The notes under the pieces were generated by a model. It ran no database searches. It saw nothing but the letters and a program-made list of their open reading frames with translations, and was not told the DNA's origin. A program made the position numbers and the translations under genes. Positions 30,654-39,940 of a DNA stretch of 64,000 bases are shown here, in pieces (the stretch's first letter is position 1; each line of letters starts with the position of its first letter). Source of the stretch: Candidatus Pelagibacter sp. IMCC9063 (GTDB lineage: Bacteria > Pseudomonadota > Alphaproteobacteria > Pelagibacterales > Pelagibacteraceae); the NCBI RefSeq assembly GCF_000195085.1, contig NC_015380.1:110001-174000 (forward strand), given 5' to 3'.

Positions 30654-32099
30654 ATGAAAGATGGAACCAAAACAGTTTTTTTAGTTATAGGCGCATTGCT
30701 TATTATTTTGGGTCTATTTATGCTTATTCCCTACTTGATAGAAATCACCATCGGAGACAAATCTCATAATTTTTTATTTTGGTCTTTTTTTTCCATTTTT
30801 ATTGGATTTCTTTTGCTCATCACGAACCAGACTGAAGAAAAAAGTCTTAACATCAAGCAGGCTTTTATGATGACCTCATTCTCCTGGATTGCCATAACTT
30901 TATTTGCTTCTTTTCCATTAATGTATTCATCTTTACAGCTTTCTTTTACAGATGCTTTTTTTGAATCGATGTCAGGGATTACCACTACCGGATCAACTAT
31001 TTTAGATGACATAGAAAGTTCTTCTAAGGGAGTATTAATTTGGAGAGCCATTCTACAATGGTTGGGTGGTATAGGAATTGTAGTGATGGCAATTACAGTG
31101 TTGCCGCTTCTTAATATTGGTGGAATGTCTTTGTTTAAATCAGAGGGTGCAGAGTTTGAAAAAATTCTTCCAAGCTCAAAAGAAATAGCGATGGTCTGTA
31201 CTAAAATTTATTTTATCTTAACGGCCATTTGCGCTTTATGCTTTTACTTTTTTGGTATGAATGCTTTTGATGCAGTAGCCCATTCTTTAACTACTATTTC
31301 AACTGGTGGCTTCTCTACGTATAGTGGTTCTATTGGACAGTTTAATTCTGTCTCCATAGAAATAATTACTATGATTTTTATTATTTGTGGAAGCGTTCCT
31401 TTTTTAACTTATTTAAAATTCTTAAAAGGAGAAAAAGCTGCCTTTTTTAAAGACACTCAAATAAAGGGTTTCCTTTATTTTGTTTCCTTATCGACAGTTA
31501 TCGTAACTATTTATTGTTATTTTTTTGTGAAAGATTTTTTGCCTGACAATATTCGAGAATCTACTTTTAATGTCATCTCAATTGTAAGTGGCACTGGTTT
31601 TACCACTCAAGATTTTGGAACTTGGGGTAATTTTTCATTATTTTTTTTTCTAATACTAATGTTTGTTGGGGGTTGTGCTGCTTCTACTACGTGTGGAATT
31701 AAAATATTCAGATTTCAAATTCTGAATTTGTTTATTAAAAAACAAATCAAACAAATTATTTATCCCAACGGAGTATTTCCCATTAAATATCGTGGTGAAG
31801 TAATCGGAGATACTTTTTTAACCTCGGTGTTAACTTTTGTTTTTTTGTATATTTTTATTTTCTTTCTTCTTACAGCCCTACTATCATTGAGCAATCTAGA
31901 CTTTACTACTGCTATTTCTGCTGCAGCCACCTCTCTTTCTAATGTGGGTCCTGGACTTGGAGAAATTATTGGACCCAACGGAAGCTTTAAATACTTGCCT
32001 GATCTAACTAAGTGGTATTTGAGTATTGCGATGTTACTTGGAAGGTTGGAGTTTTTTACCGTTTTAGTTTTATTTCTTCCGTCTTTTTGGAGAGATTAG
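30654..32099 (+). CDS. trkH: Trk-type potassium uptake protein TrkH
   Basis: TrkH is the ion-conducting subunit of the Trk potassium (or sodium-potassium) importer. The 481-residue protein has the four-fold membrane-pore-membrane design, with filter segments such as SGITTTGSTIL, TISTGGFSTY, SGTGFTTQDFG and SNVGPGLGEIIGPNG. The regulatory partner TrkA is not seen in the window. It converges on argF with a four-base overlap. Confidence 0.93.
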   Translation: MKDGTKTVFLVIGALLIILGLFMLIPYLIEITIGDKSHNFLFWSFFSIFIGFLLLITNQTEEKSLNIKQAFMMTSFSWIAITLFASFPLMYSSLQLSFTDAFFESMSGITTTGSTILDDIESSSKGVLIWRAILQWLGGIGIVVMAITVLPLLNIGGMSLFKSEGAEFEKILPSSKEIAMVCTKIYFILTAICALCFYFFGMNAFDAVAHSLTTISTGGFSTYSGSIGQFNSVSIEIITMIFIICGSVPFLTYLKFLKGEKAAFFKDTQIKGFLYFVSLSTVIVTIYCYFFVKDFLPDNIRESTFNVISIVSGTGFTTQDFGTWGNFSLFFFLILMFVGGCAASTTCGIKIFRFQILNLFIKKQIKQIIYPNGVFPIKYRGEVIGDTFLTSVLTFVFLYIFIFFLLTALLSLSNLDFTTAISAAATSLSNVGPGLGEIIGPNGSFKYLPDLTKWYLSIAMLLGRLEFFTVLVLFLPSFWRD

Positions 32100-33019
32100 T
32101 CTAAACACCAATCAATAATAGCCTTTTGGCCATGCAATCTATTCTCAGCCTGGTGCCACACAACAGACTGCTTTCCATCAATAATTTCTGCCGATACCTC
32201 TTCCCCTCTTGCGGCCGGTAGAACATGCATAAAAATTGCATCTTTACTAGCAAGGTTCATCATCTTTTTATTTGCTTGGTAATCTTTTAGGGCTTTCTTT
32301 TTTTGTTTTACATTTACTTTGTCTCCCATTGAAATCCACTTATCACTCATAATAGCATCTACTCCTGCTACCGCTTTTTTTGGATCTTGAATAATATTAA
32401 TTTTACCATTTTTTTTATCTGCCCAATCTAAAGTTTTTTTAGATGGCATGTATCCTTTGGGACATGAAATATTTAACTGAAAATCAAATTGGACCGCAGC
32501 TTCAATTGCAGAGTTAGTTACGTTATTACCATCTCCAATCCAGGCAACTTTAGCTCCTTTGATAGAACCTTTATTTTCTTCAAAAGTAAGCACATCGCTC
32601 AATAGTTGGCATGGATGTGAATGGTCCGTTAACCCATTAATTAATGGAATATTTAATAAGTTTGACAATTCTAATAATGATTTATGTGAAAAAGTTCTAA
32701 ACATAACAATATCGGAAAACGAAGAAATAACTTTTGCTGTATCTTCAATGCTCTCCTCTCCTTTTCCTAGATGCATATCATTTGCATTCATAACAATCGT
32801 TTGTCCACCCAACTGTCTCATAGCAAGATCAAAAGATAATCTTGTTCTGGTAGAAGGCTTTTCAAAAATCATTAGAAGCAGTTTGTCTTGTGCATTACTA
32901 GATTCCGTAACAGACACTTTTTTCTTTATAGAATATTTTTTTTTTCTTCTTTTTGCTTCTTCGACAATATTTCTCAGTTCCTTTTTGTCAATTTGGCTAA
33001 GATCTAAAAAGTGGTTCAT
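32096..33019 (-). CDS. argF: Ornithine carbamoyltransferase
   Basis: ArgF makes citrulline from ornithine and carbamoyl phosphate. The carbamoyl phosphate site FEKPSTRTRLSF is intact, as is the ornithine-binding HCLP-like region, which here reads HVLPAARGEEVS. Length (307 aa) is normal. It lies directly after argD with one base between them, the usual argD-argF operon of Alphaproteobacteria. Confidence 0.95.
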   Translation of the reverse strand: MNHFLDLSQIDKKELRNIVEEAKRRKKKYSIKKKVSVTESSNAQDKLLLMIFEKPSTRTRLSFDLAMRQLGGQTIVMNANDMHLGKGEESIEDTAKVISSFSDIVMFRTFSHKSLLELSNLLNIPLINGLTDHSHPCQLLSDVLTFEENKGSIKGAKVAWIGDGNNVTNSAIEAAVQFDFQLNISCPKGYMPSKKTLDWADKKNGKINIIQDPKKAVAGVDAIMSDKWISMGDKVNVKQKKKALKDYQANKKMMNLASKDAIFMHVLPAARGEEVSAEIIDGKQSVVWHQAENRLHGQKAIIDWCLD

Positions 33020-33020
33020 T

Positions 33021-34187
33021 TTATTTATAGTTTTTACAGACCTTGCAAATAATACTAATAGCTAAGTCAATTTCATTTTTTTTAACAGTAAGAGGAGGTA
33101 GTAATCTTATTACGTTCTCAGCAGCTCTAATAGTTAAGAGCTTATTATCCATTAATTTTTTTATAAATGTAGTCTGATCTTTATGAAGTTGCAAGCCTAC
33201 GAGTAGCCCAGCGCCCCTTACTTCTTTAATAATTTTTGGATACTGTTTTTGTAATTTTTTTAATTCTAAGTGAAAATAGTTAGATATTTTTGTCACATTT
33301 TTTAAAAAACTTTTTTTCAAAATAACCTCTAATACTGCGCTTCCCACCGACATTGCCAAAGGGTTTCCTCCAAAAGTAGATCCATGTGTGCCTGCAACCA
33401 TTGCCGAGGCTGTTTTTTTATTCATTAATACGGCGCCCATAGGAAATCCTCCTCCAATACCTTTGGCTATAGGAACTATATCTGGTTTGACCTTGGCATG
33501 CTCAAATGCAAAGAATTTTCCGGTTCTTCCAATTCCACACTGAACTTCGTCTAGAATTAATAAAATCTTTTTTTCATTACAAAGCTTTCTTAATCCTTTC
33601 AAACACCAGTCTGGTATCACCTTGATTCCACCCTCACCCATTACTGTTTCCACCATAATAGCAGCGGTTTTTTTGGTTATTAATTTTTTTAATTTTGTAT
33701 GATCTCCAAATTTAAAGTGATCAAAGCCTGGAACTTTGGGATAAAAACCTTCTGTCATTTTTTTGGAACCACTGGCAAAAATAGTAGCCAAAGTTCTTCC
33801 ATGAAAAGAATCTTTTATACAAATAATTCTATTTTTTTTAGGCTGGCCAATAGAATAAAAGTATCTTCTGGCAACCTTTATTGCTGCCTCGGTTGCTTCT
33901 GCTCCACTATTTTGAAATAATACATAATCAGCAAACGTGTGTTGGGTTAATTTTTTGGCTAGCTTTTCTCCTTCTGGTATTTGAAATGCATTAGACACAT
34001 GCCATACTTTTTTAGACTGCTTATTTAAAGCGGCTACTAGCTTGGGGTGAGCATGTCCTAAAGAATTCACTGCAATTCCTTGAACAAAATCTAAATATTT
34101 ACTTCCATTAGTTGAATAAAGAAAAGACCCTTTTCCTTTTAAAAAAGCAATTTTTTTTCTATTATAATTATTTGCTAAACTACTCAT
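33021..34187 (-). CDS. argD: Acetylornithine aminotransferase
   Basis: This PLP-dependent class III aminotransferase forms N-acetylornithine, and may also serve succinyl-diaminopimelate. Conserved pieces include the SGAEATEAAIKVAR phosphate-binding region, FHGRTLATIFASG, LDEVQCGIGRTG and the Schiff-base lysine in PIAKGIGGGFPMG. Length is 388 aa. It forms an operon with argF downstream, and a membrane permease gene lies just upstream on the same strand. Confidence 0.95.
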   Translation of the reverse strand: MSSLANNYNRKKIAFLKGKGSFLYSTNGSKYLDFVQGIAVNSLGHAHPKLVAALNKQSKKVWHVSNAFQIPEGEKLAKKLTQHTFADYVLFQNSGAEATEAAIKVARRYFYSIGQPKKNRIICIKDSFHGRTLATIFASGSKKMTEGFYPKVPGFDHFKFGDHTKLKKLITKKTAAIMVETVMGEGGIKVIPDWCLKGLRKLCNEKKILLILDEVQCGIGRTGKFFAFEHAKVKPDIVPIAKGIGGGFPMGAVLMNKKTASAMVAGTHGSTFGGNPLAMSVGSAVLEVILKKSFLKNVTKISNYFHLELKKLQKQYPKIIKEVRGAGLLVGLQLHKDQTTFIKKLMDNKLLTIRAAENVIRLLPPLTVKKNEIDLAISIICKVCKNYK

Positions 34188-34192
34188 AATTT

Positions 34193-35005
34193 TTAAGACT
34201 TAATTTTATAACCTTTATTAAATAAAAAATAACAACTAAACCATGTGAATATATTCACGCTTATTAAAACAATCAATCCTGTGGTTATGGAGCCATCGGA
34301 AACTCCTAAAAATCCATATCTAAATCCATCAATCACATAAAAGAAAGGGTTAAAACTACTAACTGTTTCGATATAAATATTTAAATTTTTAATAGAATAA
34401 AACGTCCCTGACAAAAATGAAAGAGGCACAATAATAAAATTTGTAACTGCTGCCATATTGTCAAATTTTTCTGACCACAACCCAGCTAAAAATCCAAGGC
34501 TAGCAAGTAAAGAGGATCCTAGTATTCCATAAATTAAAATAAAAAATAAGCTATGAATAGGAACGTGAATAAAAATAATAGAAACCATAACCGAAAAGAA
34601 ACCTACCACCAGACCTCTGGTAATTCCTCCGCACAACATAGCCACCGTCACTTCGAGTGCGGACAAAGGCGGATACAAAAGATCTACGATGTTGCCTTGC
34701 ATTTTAGAAATGACCAATGAGGATGATGTGTTGGCAAAAGAATTTTGCATCATCTGCATTACAATTAAACCTGGAACTAAAAAAATAGTATATTCATATC
34801 CAAGAACATCTGCTCTCCCATTTCCAATTGCTAAACTAAACACACCTAAAAAAAGAAGGAACGTAACGATAGGTGAAAGAATAGTTTGAATCCAAACATT
34901 AAAAAATCTTAACACTTCTTTTAAATAAAGAGTGTAAAGACCAATCCAGTTAACTCTTCCAAATCTTCTAGTTCCAATTTTATATTTTTGCTCAATTGTT
35001 GTCAT
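34193..35005 (-). CDS. ABC-2 type transporter permease
   Basis: This is a membrane subunit of an ABC-2 exporter with six hydrophobic helices and the family segment FLSGTFYSIKNL near the fifth helix. Homologues export drugs, polysaccharides or lipids. Its ATPase is not adjacent, so the partner must be encoded elsewhere. I prefer the start MTTIEQ (35005) over an ATG six codons upstream, since the family N-terminus begins near there. Spacing of five bases to argD is likely fortuitous. Confidence 0.85.
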   Translation of the reverse strand: MTTIEQKYKIGTRRFGRVNWIGLYTLYLKEVLRFFNVWIQTILSPIVTFLLFLGVFSLAIGNGRADVLGYEYTIFLVPGLIVMQMMQNSFANTSSSLVISKMQGNIVDLLYPPLSALEVTVAMLCGGITRGLVVGFFSVMVSIIFIHVPIHSLFFILIYGILGSSLLASLGFLAGLWSEKFDNMAAVTNFIIVPLSFLSGTFYSIKNLNIYIETVSSFNPFFYVIDGFRYGFLGVSDGSITTGLIVLISVNIFTWFSCYFLFNKGYKIKS

Positions 35006-35160
35006 GAACCACTCTAGTATCAATTAAAGTGGTAAAAATGCACAAAAATGTGGATAGAACAGCTATTTATTCAAAAACCTCCATTTACAAGCACTTTTTA
35101 ATCAACATGTTGTGTTTTCTTTACTTGCATATGCAATATATGGGAATATAACAACGATTA

Positions 35161-35670
35161 ATGGCTTGGACAGAAGAAAAAACAGAAGAATTAAAGAAAC
35201 TTTGGGCTGAAGGGCATACAGCTAGTCAAATTTCAAAATTACTAGGAAATGGTATTTCCAGAAATGCAGTCATTGGAAAATCTCATAGGCTAAATCTTCA
35301 AGGAAGAGCTCAATCAAGAATGATCTCCTCTCCAAAAGTAAATAATAGAACTTTTGATGATGGACAAGGAAATGAGAAAAAAACTAGAAGACCAAGAGGT
35401 CTTAGAGCTATTGTTATTGAAAAGGATTTTGAACCAGAAAATCCTATACCATTAGAAAAATTGACGGATAAAGTTTGTAGATGGCCTATTGGTCACCCAG
35501 ATGAAAAAGACTTTTATTTTTGTGGAAGATCTTCCATGGAAAGCAGAGTGTATTGCAAGTTACATGTAATGCATGCTTACCAACCTAAGGGCTGGAAAGA
35601 AGATAAAGTGAATAACTCTCAAAATGAAGAGCTTCCAGATTTTATAGAAAAAAAGATCAAAACTGCGTAA
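35161..35670 (+). CDS. gcrA: GcrA cell cycle regulator
   Basis: GcrA is an alphaproteobacterial regulator that binds sigma-70 RNA polymerase at promoters methylated by CcrM at GANTC sites. The N-terminal DNA-binding domain (MAWTEEKTEELKKLWAEG...ISRNAVIGKSHRLNL) is clear. The C-terminal domain, with CRWPIGHP and YCKLHVMHAYQP, is also present. Length is 169 aa. It is a strong lineage marker. CcrM is not in the window. Confidence 0.95.
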   Translation: MAWTEEKTEELKKLWAEGHTASQISKLLGNGISRNAVIGKSHRLNLQGRAQSRMISSPKVNNRTFDDGQGNEKKTRRPRGLRAIVIEKDFEPENPIPLEKLTDKVCRWPIGHPDEKDFYFCGRSSMESRVYCKLHVMHAYQPKGWKEDKVNNSQNEELPDFIEKKIKTA

Positions 35671-35677
35671 TTATAAA

Positions 35678-35704
35678 AATAAGCCTTTATTTTAAAAGCT
35701 TATT
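35678..35704. terminator. Possible bidirectional terminator between gcrA and the FAD oxidoreductase
   Basis: An inverted repeat AATAAGC / GCTTATT with a 13-base AT-rich loop lies between two converging genes. T-rich sequence follows on the plus side and A-rich sequence precedes it. The stem is only seven pairs, so the call is weak. Confidence 0.35.
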
Positions 35705-35726
35705 TGGGTTCGTTTGTCTCAGCAAC

Positions 35727-36947
35727 CTAAATAAATCGATCTGAGCTGTATTTTGAAAAATTTAAATTTACGCCATCTTTACATATAATTTTTGAAATCA
35801 CACTTCCTGTAATAGCTGCTAAAGTCCATCCTAAATGATGATGACCAAAAGCATAAAATATATTTTTATGATGTTTAGATTCTCCAATCACAGGAACAAA
35901 GTCTGGAAGACTAGGTCTAAATCCCATCCAGCTATCATAAGGATCAGGAAGGTTAGAAATCATTTTTTTAGTTTCTTGTGTAACATACTGTATTCGTTTT
36001 GGGCTTGGTGGATTGCTCAAGCCTCCCAACTCTACCGTTCCCGCTGCTCTTAATCCTTGCTCCATAGGAGTAAGATAAATTCCATTGTCTAACGAACATA
36101 CAGGGCGATTCACAACTCTAGCAGATTCTTTAAAGTGAACATGGTATCCTCGTTCTGTCTCTAAAGGGATAGATTCGCCCAACTGATCGGTAAATTGTTT
36201 TGAGAAAGCTCCTGCTGTAATAAGCAATTCTTCAAAGGCATATTCTTTATCTTTTGATTTTAATTTTTGAGAGTCGATTGTTATTACTTCATCTTTAATA
36301 AAAGTGGCTCCCATCTCTAAACACTTGGAAAATATTTTATCTGATATTTTCTTAGGGTTTTTTGTATGCATTGAATTGGGAAAATAAATACCCCCTTCAT
36401 AAATAGGATTTAAATTAGGCTCCATGTCATGAACCTCATGTTTGCTTAACAAATGTTGTTTTATTTTTAACTCTTGTCTCAGCAAATTAGATTCCTTTAC
36501 TGGTTCTTTGTTATCTTTGCCATAGATATACAAAGTTCCTTTTTGCTCTACCAAATCTTCAGCTCCAATATCTTTAAAAATTTTTTCATATTCAGTAATG
36601 GAAAAAACTAACAAATCATTCATTTTTTCAGCAGTATTGCGCATGGATTTTTGATTGCAATTTTTTAGAAACTGGAAAGCCCAAGGGAGTATTTTGAGCA
36701 GATAATTAAATTTAATAGAAAGAGGAGAAAAAGAACTAAATAAATATTTTGGCAAATTTTTAATAACTGATGGCTGATTGAGCGCTACTGCAGCATAATC
36801 TGAAAAAGCACCAGCGTTACCATAAGAAGCACCATTGCCTGGCTCGTCTCGATCATAAAAGGTAACTTCATATCCCTTTTTTAAAAGATGATAGCCTGAA
36901 CAAAGACCTATAATTCCAGATCCTAAAATTGAAATTTTTTTACTCAT
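35727..36947 (-). CDS. FAD-dependent amine / D-amino-acid oxidoreductase (DadA-like)
   Basis: This DAO-family flavoprotein (406 aa) starts with the dinucleotide-binding GSGIIGLCSGYHLLKKG and has the DadA-like NAGAFSDY loop and a C-terminal GHHHLGWTLA segment. It would oxidatively deaminate a small amine or D-amino acid. It closes the run that starts with phosphonoacetate hydrolase. Flavin oxidoreductases recur in phosphonate clusters (described as PbfC/PbfD), where they form phosphonoacetaldehyde from aminoethylphosphonates. That role here is inference. Ordinary D-amino-acid or proline-type dehydrogenase is the alternative. Confidence 0.8.
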   Translation of the reverse strand: MSKKISILGSGIIGLCSGYHLLKKGYEVTFYDRDEPGNGASYGNAGAFSDYAAVALNQPSVIKNLPKYLFSSFSPLSIKFNYLLKILPWAFQFLKNCNQKSMRNTAEKMNDLLVFSITEYEKIFKDIGAEDLVEQKGTLYIYGKDNKEPVKESNLLRQELKIKQHLLSKHEVHDMEPNLNPIYEGGIYFPNSMHTKNPKKISDKIFSKCLEMGATFIKDEVITIDSQKLKSKDKEYAFEELLITAGAFSKQFTDQLGESIPLETERGYHVHFKESARVVNRPVCSLDNGIYLTPMEQGLRAAGTVELGGLSNPPSPKRIQYVTQETKKMISNLPDPYDSWMGFRPSLPDFVPVIGESKHHKNIFYAFGHHHLGWTLAAITGSVISKIICKDGVNLNFSKYSSDRFI

Positions 36948-36983
36948 AAGAATATATTTTTTATCATACTGTACTAAAAAAAA

Positions 36984-37859
36984 TTATATTTTTTGGATGA
37001 CATTGGCACTTTGTTTTCTTGTAGCGATATAAACTCCTACACTAGCAACAGTCAAACCTATTGCATCAAAAATAGTTAAGGTTTCTTTTACAAAAAGCCA
37101 AGCCATAACCGCAGCCACAGGGGGAACTAAAAAAAACAATGCGGAGGTTTTGCTAGCAGAACCTATTTTAATTAAAAACATTAAAATAGTAAAAGCGCCA
37201 AATGAAACTGCAATAATTTGCCAACCCATGGCTAATAGGAAATTAGGGGTAAAATTAATAAAAGGGCTTTCTAGAAAAAAAGAAAGAATAAAGAGAAAGA
37301 TACTTGCACTTAAAGACTGATAAATATTATTTACCGAAAGAGGCATGTCCATACTTAATTTTTTTTGCCATAAAGTGCCTGCTGTAATAGCAATTAGAGC
37401 GACAAAAGATGCTAGGAGTCCTACAGAGGGTAACGTATCAAAAGAATCAATTCCTAAAACTATTAAAGTTCCACCAAATCCTAAAAGGATTCCTACCCAC
37501 TGCCTCCAAGTAACAATCTCTCCCAAAAAGGGTCCTGCAAGCGAAGAGGTAAGGATTGGCTGAAGAGTAACTATTAATGCAACAATTCCTGCTGGTATAC
37601 CTTTAGAAAGAGCAAACCAACATCCACCAAGATATATACCGTGAAACAAAATACCTGTTGCCATAGCCTTGCTGGTTTCAGCGATTGGATAAATTACTTG
37701 CTGACTTTTAATTAATGAATATAAAAAAAATCCAAGTGTTACGAGAGTGAAGCGAAAGCACAAGGCTGCAAAAGGTGAGGCATCTACAGTAATAACCTTT
37801 CCGGTTATAAAAGCAGAGGACCATAAAAAAATAAAAATTAAAGGAAAAAATCTAACCAT
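36984..37859 (-). CDS. EamA/DMT family permease
   Basis: This ten-helix drug/metabolite transporter (291 aa) has two EamA repeats. Members export or import amino acids, nucleotides and small metabolites. Its features include FLWSSAFITGKV at the start, a family hallmark, and LQPILTSSLAGPFLGE. It lies between the FAD oxidoreductase (36 bases) and a second DMT gene (110 bases). The two DMT proteins are not close copies of each other. Substrate is unknown. Confidence 0.85.
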   Translation of the reverse strand: MVRFFPLIFIFLWSSAFITGKVITVDASPFAALCFRFTLVTLGFFLYSLIKSQQVIYPIAETSKAMATGILFHGIYLGGCWFALSKGIPAGIVALIVTLQPILTSSLAGPFLGEIVTWRQWVGILLGFGGTLIVLGIDSFDTLPSVGLLASFVALIAITAGTLWQKKLSMDMPLSVNNIYQSLSASIFLFILSFFLESPFINFTPNFLLAMGWQIIAVSFGAFTILMFLIKIGSASKTSALFFLVPPVAAVMAWLFVKETLTIFDAIGLTVASVGVYIATRKQSANVIQKI

Positions 37860-37969
37860 TTGAAGGTTCTTTCAAGCTAATTGACAAATGAAGGTATAAT
37901 TTAAACTTTTAAATAACAAAAGAATAATTAAACAAAAATAATGTGTTAGATGAATATTTAGAGCAAAGT

Positions 37970-38818
37970 TTACCCATAAAGCTTAATTAAAATAACACCT
38001 ATAAAAATTAAGCAAGAAGAAATAACTCCCAAAATACCAATTTTTTCTTTTAGAATAAAAACTCCATATAAAGAGGCAAATAGTATGCTCGTCTCTCTTA
38101 GAGAGGCTACAGTTGCAACTTTTGCTACAGTAAAGCCATACACTGCTGGAAAATAAGAATAAGATGCTAACACTGCAGATACCAAAATTTCTTTCGAGTA
38201 TTTTTTAAAAAAACTTAATGTTAAATTACTGTTTTTTAAAAAGAAAATTGCTAGGACATTAAAAATAATTCCGTCGAATGCAAAGTAATAAATAAGATAG
38301 ATTATGGCATCAGAAGCTCTTGAGCCAAGCGCATCCACAATTGTGTAGATAGCTATCATCAGAGCAACTAGCAATGCATATGAAAGCCCCTTGAAGTTTA
38401 TTTTTTTAAATCTACTATCTGCAAAAATTAACAAAATAATACCAAGGCATAGCACCAATACTGAAAAAATATTATTAACAGTTAAATCATCAGAAAATAT
38501 TAGTGGAGTCGCAAACAAAACTAATAATGAAGGAGTTCCTCTGGCCAAAGGGTAACCATAAGATAGTTCCGAATTATCATAAACACGGCACAAAAAGAAT
38601 TTATAAAGTGTATGAATAACCAGAGTAATGATAAAAAATGAGTATGCTTCAGGAGCAAGCGGGTCTACAAAAAATAAAATAGGTATAAAAAAAATACTAG
38701 CAACAAGAGTAAATGCTCTTGTAAATAGAACTTTATCTACAGATTTTTTTAAAAGAATATTCCAAGTTACGTGACATATTGCACCAGATAAAATGGCAAA
38801 AAATAAAAAATTATCCAA
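37970..38818 (-). CDS. EamA/DMT family permease in the phosphonate operon
   Basis: This second ten-helix DMT transporter (282 aa) lies three bases downstream of the alcohol dehydrogenase gene, so it very probably belongs to the phnA-phnY operon. It starts FLFFAILSGAICHVTWNILLKK, a pattern seen in DMT proteins. The context suggests it imports the phosphonate substrate or exports a product, but this is inference only. DMT proteins are better known as exporters. Confidence 0.85.
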   Translation of the reverse strand: MDNFLFFAILSGAICHVTWNILLKKSVDKVLFTRAFTLVASIFFIPILFFVDPLAPEAYSFFIITLVIHTLYKFFLCRVYDNSELSYGYPLARGTPSLLVLFATPLIFSDDLTVNNIFSVLVLCLGIILLIFADSRFKKINFKGLSYALLVALMIAIYTIVDALGSRASDAIIYLIYYFAFDGIIFNVLAIFFLKNSNLTLSFFKKYSKEILVSAVLASYSYFPAVYGFTVAKVATVASLRETSILFASLYGVFILKEKIGILGVISSCLIFIGVILIKLYG

Positions 38819-38821
38819 TAG

Positions 38822-39937
38822 TTACAATCCCATAAAGTCTTGAGCTTTATTTAGGCTTTGTAAATTTCCAATAAAATTTTTTCCTCTTTCTCCTTCAAAG
38901 GCCTCTGAAACAATTAAATTCCACTCGTTGGAACTTCCAATATAGCTTTTGGGGTCTATGGAAATATCAATTGATTTAAAAAAATCTTTTAGAATTTTTG
39001 GTCCTTGTTCCAAATCCTGTCCAAAAAGAGTTCTGAAATTATCATCGCAAACTTTATCTATTCCAATTACCGATTTTAAGACTGTGGGCAAAGTGAAGGA
39101 ACATGCAATACCATGAGGTACACCGTGTTTTAGAGTGATTGGATACGATATATTGTGAGAAATGGCAGTTTTTGTATTTGAAAAAGCTAAACCTGCATAC
39201 ATAGATCCCATCGTTAACATTTCTCTATATTTGATATTTGTTGGTTCCTTTAGTACCTGAGGAAGAAATTCCATAATAATTTTAATTGCTTTTATTGCAT
39301 AGGTATTAGAAAGAGGATTTGAGTTAATATTCCATATACTCTCGAAAGCATGGGACATTGCATCTAATCCAGGCTCTAATGTAATCTTTTTAGGTAACGT
39401 TAGCATTAAATTAGAATCAAAAATTGACATTTTTGAATACAGACACTCATGCGCTAATGAATACTTTTTTTGATTAGCACTATCCCATATAGTTGCCCAA
39501 GAAGTTAACTCGCTACCCGTTCCGGCAGTTGTGGGTATTGAAATTAAGTCTGGGTGATTTTTTTTTACATATTCATTTTTCTTTTCCAGAAAATCAACTG
39601 TATAATTAAAATCTCCAAGTCCGAAAGCTATAAATTTAGCAGAATCAATTACCGATCCTCCACCCAAACATATAATTTGCTTATTCTCTGAACTTATATT
39701 TTGGTATTTCTTAGCAATGACTTCTAAGTTTTTATAATCCGGGTTAGGAGATATCTCGTCTACAATTAGCAAGGGTTCCCCAAGTACGTCCGTAATTTTC
39801 TTAACCTGATCTTTAAAGATTTTATCTGGATAGGTGAAAATACAATATTTTTTTTTTGGAATTAAAGCTAAGGATTTTAGATTGTCTAAGAATCCTGTTT
39901 TAAAAATTATTTTTGACGGATTGTGATAATTCCACAT
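38822..39937 (-). CDS. Iron-containing alcohol dehydrogenase, candidate 2-hydroxyethylphosphonate / phosphonoacetaldehyde oxidoreductase
   Basis: This group III (iron-type) alcohol dehydrogenase (371 aa) has the NAD-binding LGGGSVIDSAKF and PTTAGTGSELTSWATIW segments. Metal ligands lie in GLDAMSHAFES and in the LKHGVPHGIA histidines. It lies three bases after phosphonoacetaldehyde dehydrogenase in an operon for phosphonoacetate breakdown. Known relatives (PhpC) interconvert phosphonoacetaldehyde and 2-hydroxyethylphosphonate. By position I infer oxidation of 2-hydroxyethylphosphonate to phosphonoacetaldehyde. The family call is firm, the substrate is not. Confidence 0.85.
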   Translation of the reverse strand: MWNYHNPSKIIFKTGFLDNLKSLALIPKKKYCIFTYPDKIFKDQVKKITDVLGEPLLIVDEISPNPDYKNLEVIAKKYQNISSENKQIICLGGGSVIDSAKFIAFGLGDFNYTVDFLEKKNEYVKKNHPDLISIPTTAGTGSELTSWATIWDSANQKKYSLAHECLYSKMSIFDSNLMLTLPKKITLEPGLDAMSHAFESIWNINSNPLSNTYAIKAIKIIMEFLPQVLKEPTNIKYREMLTMGSMYAGLAFSNTKTAISHNISYPITLKHGVPHGIACSFTLPTVLKSVIGIDKVCDDNFRTLFGQDLEQGPKILKDFFKSIDISIDPKSYIGSSNEWNLIVSEAFEGERGKNFIGNLQSLNKAQDFMGL

Positions 39938-39940
39938 AAT

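Noticed and set aside
30764-31051. Antisense open frame within trkH
   Set aside because: It is a shadow of trkH with no independent start signals or family features; many similar shadows elsewhere were left out.
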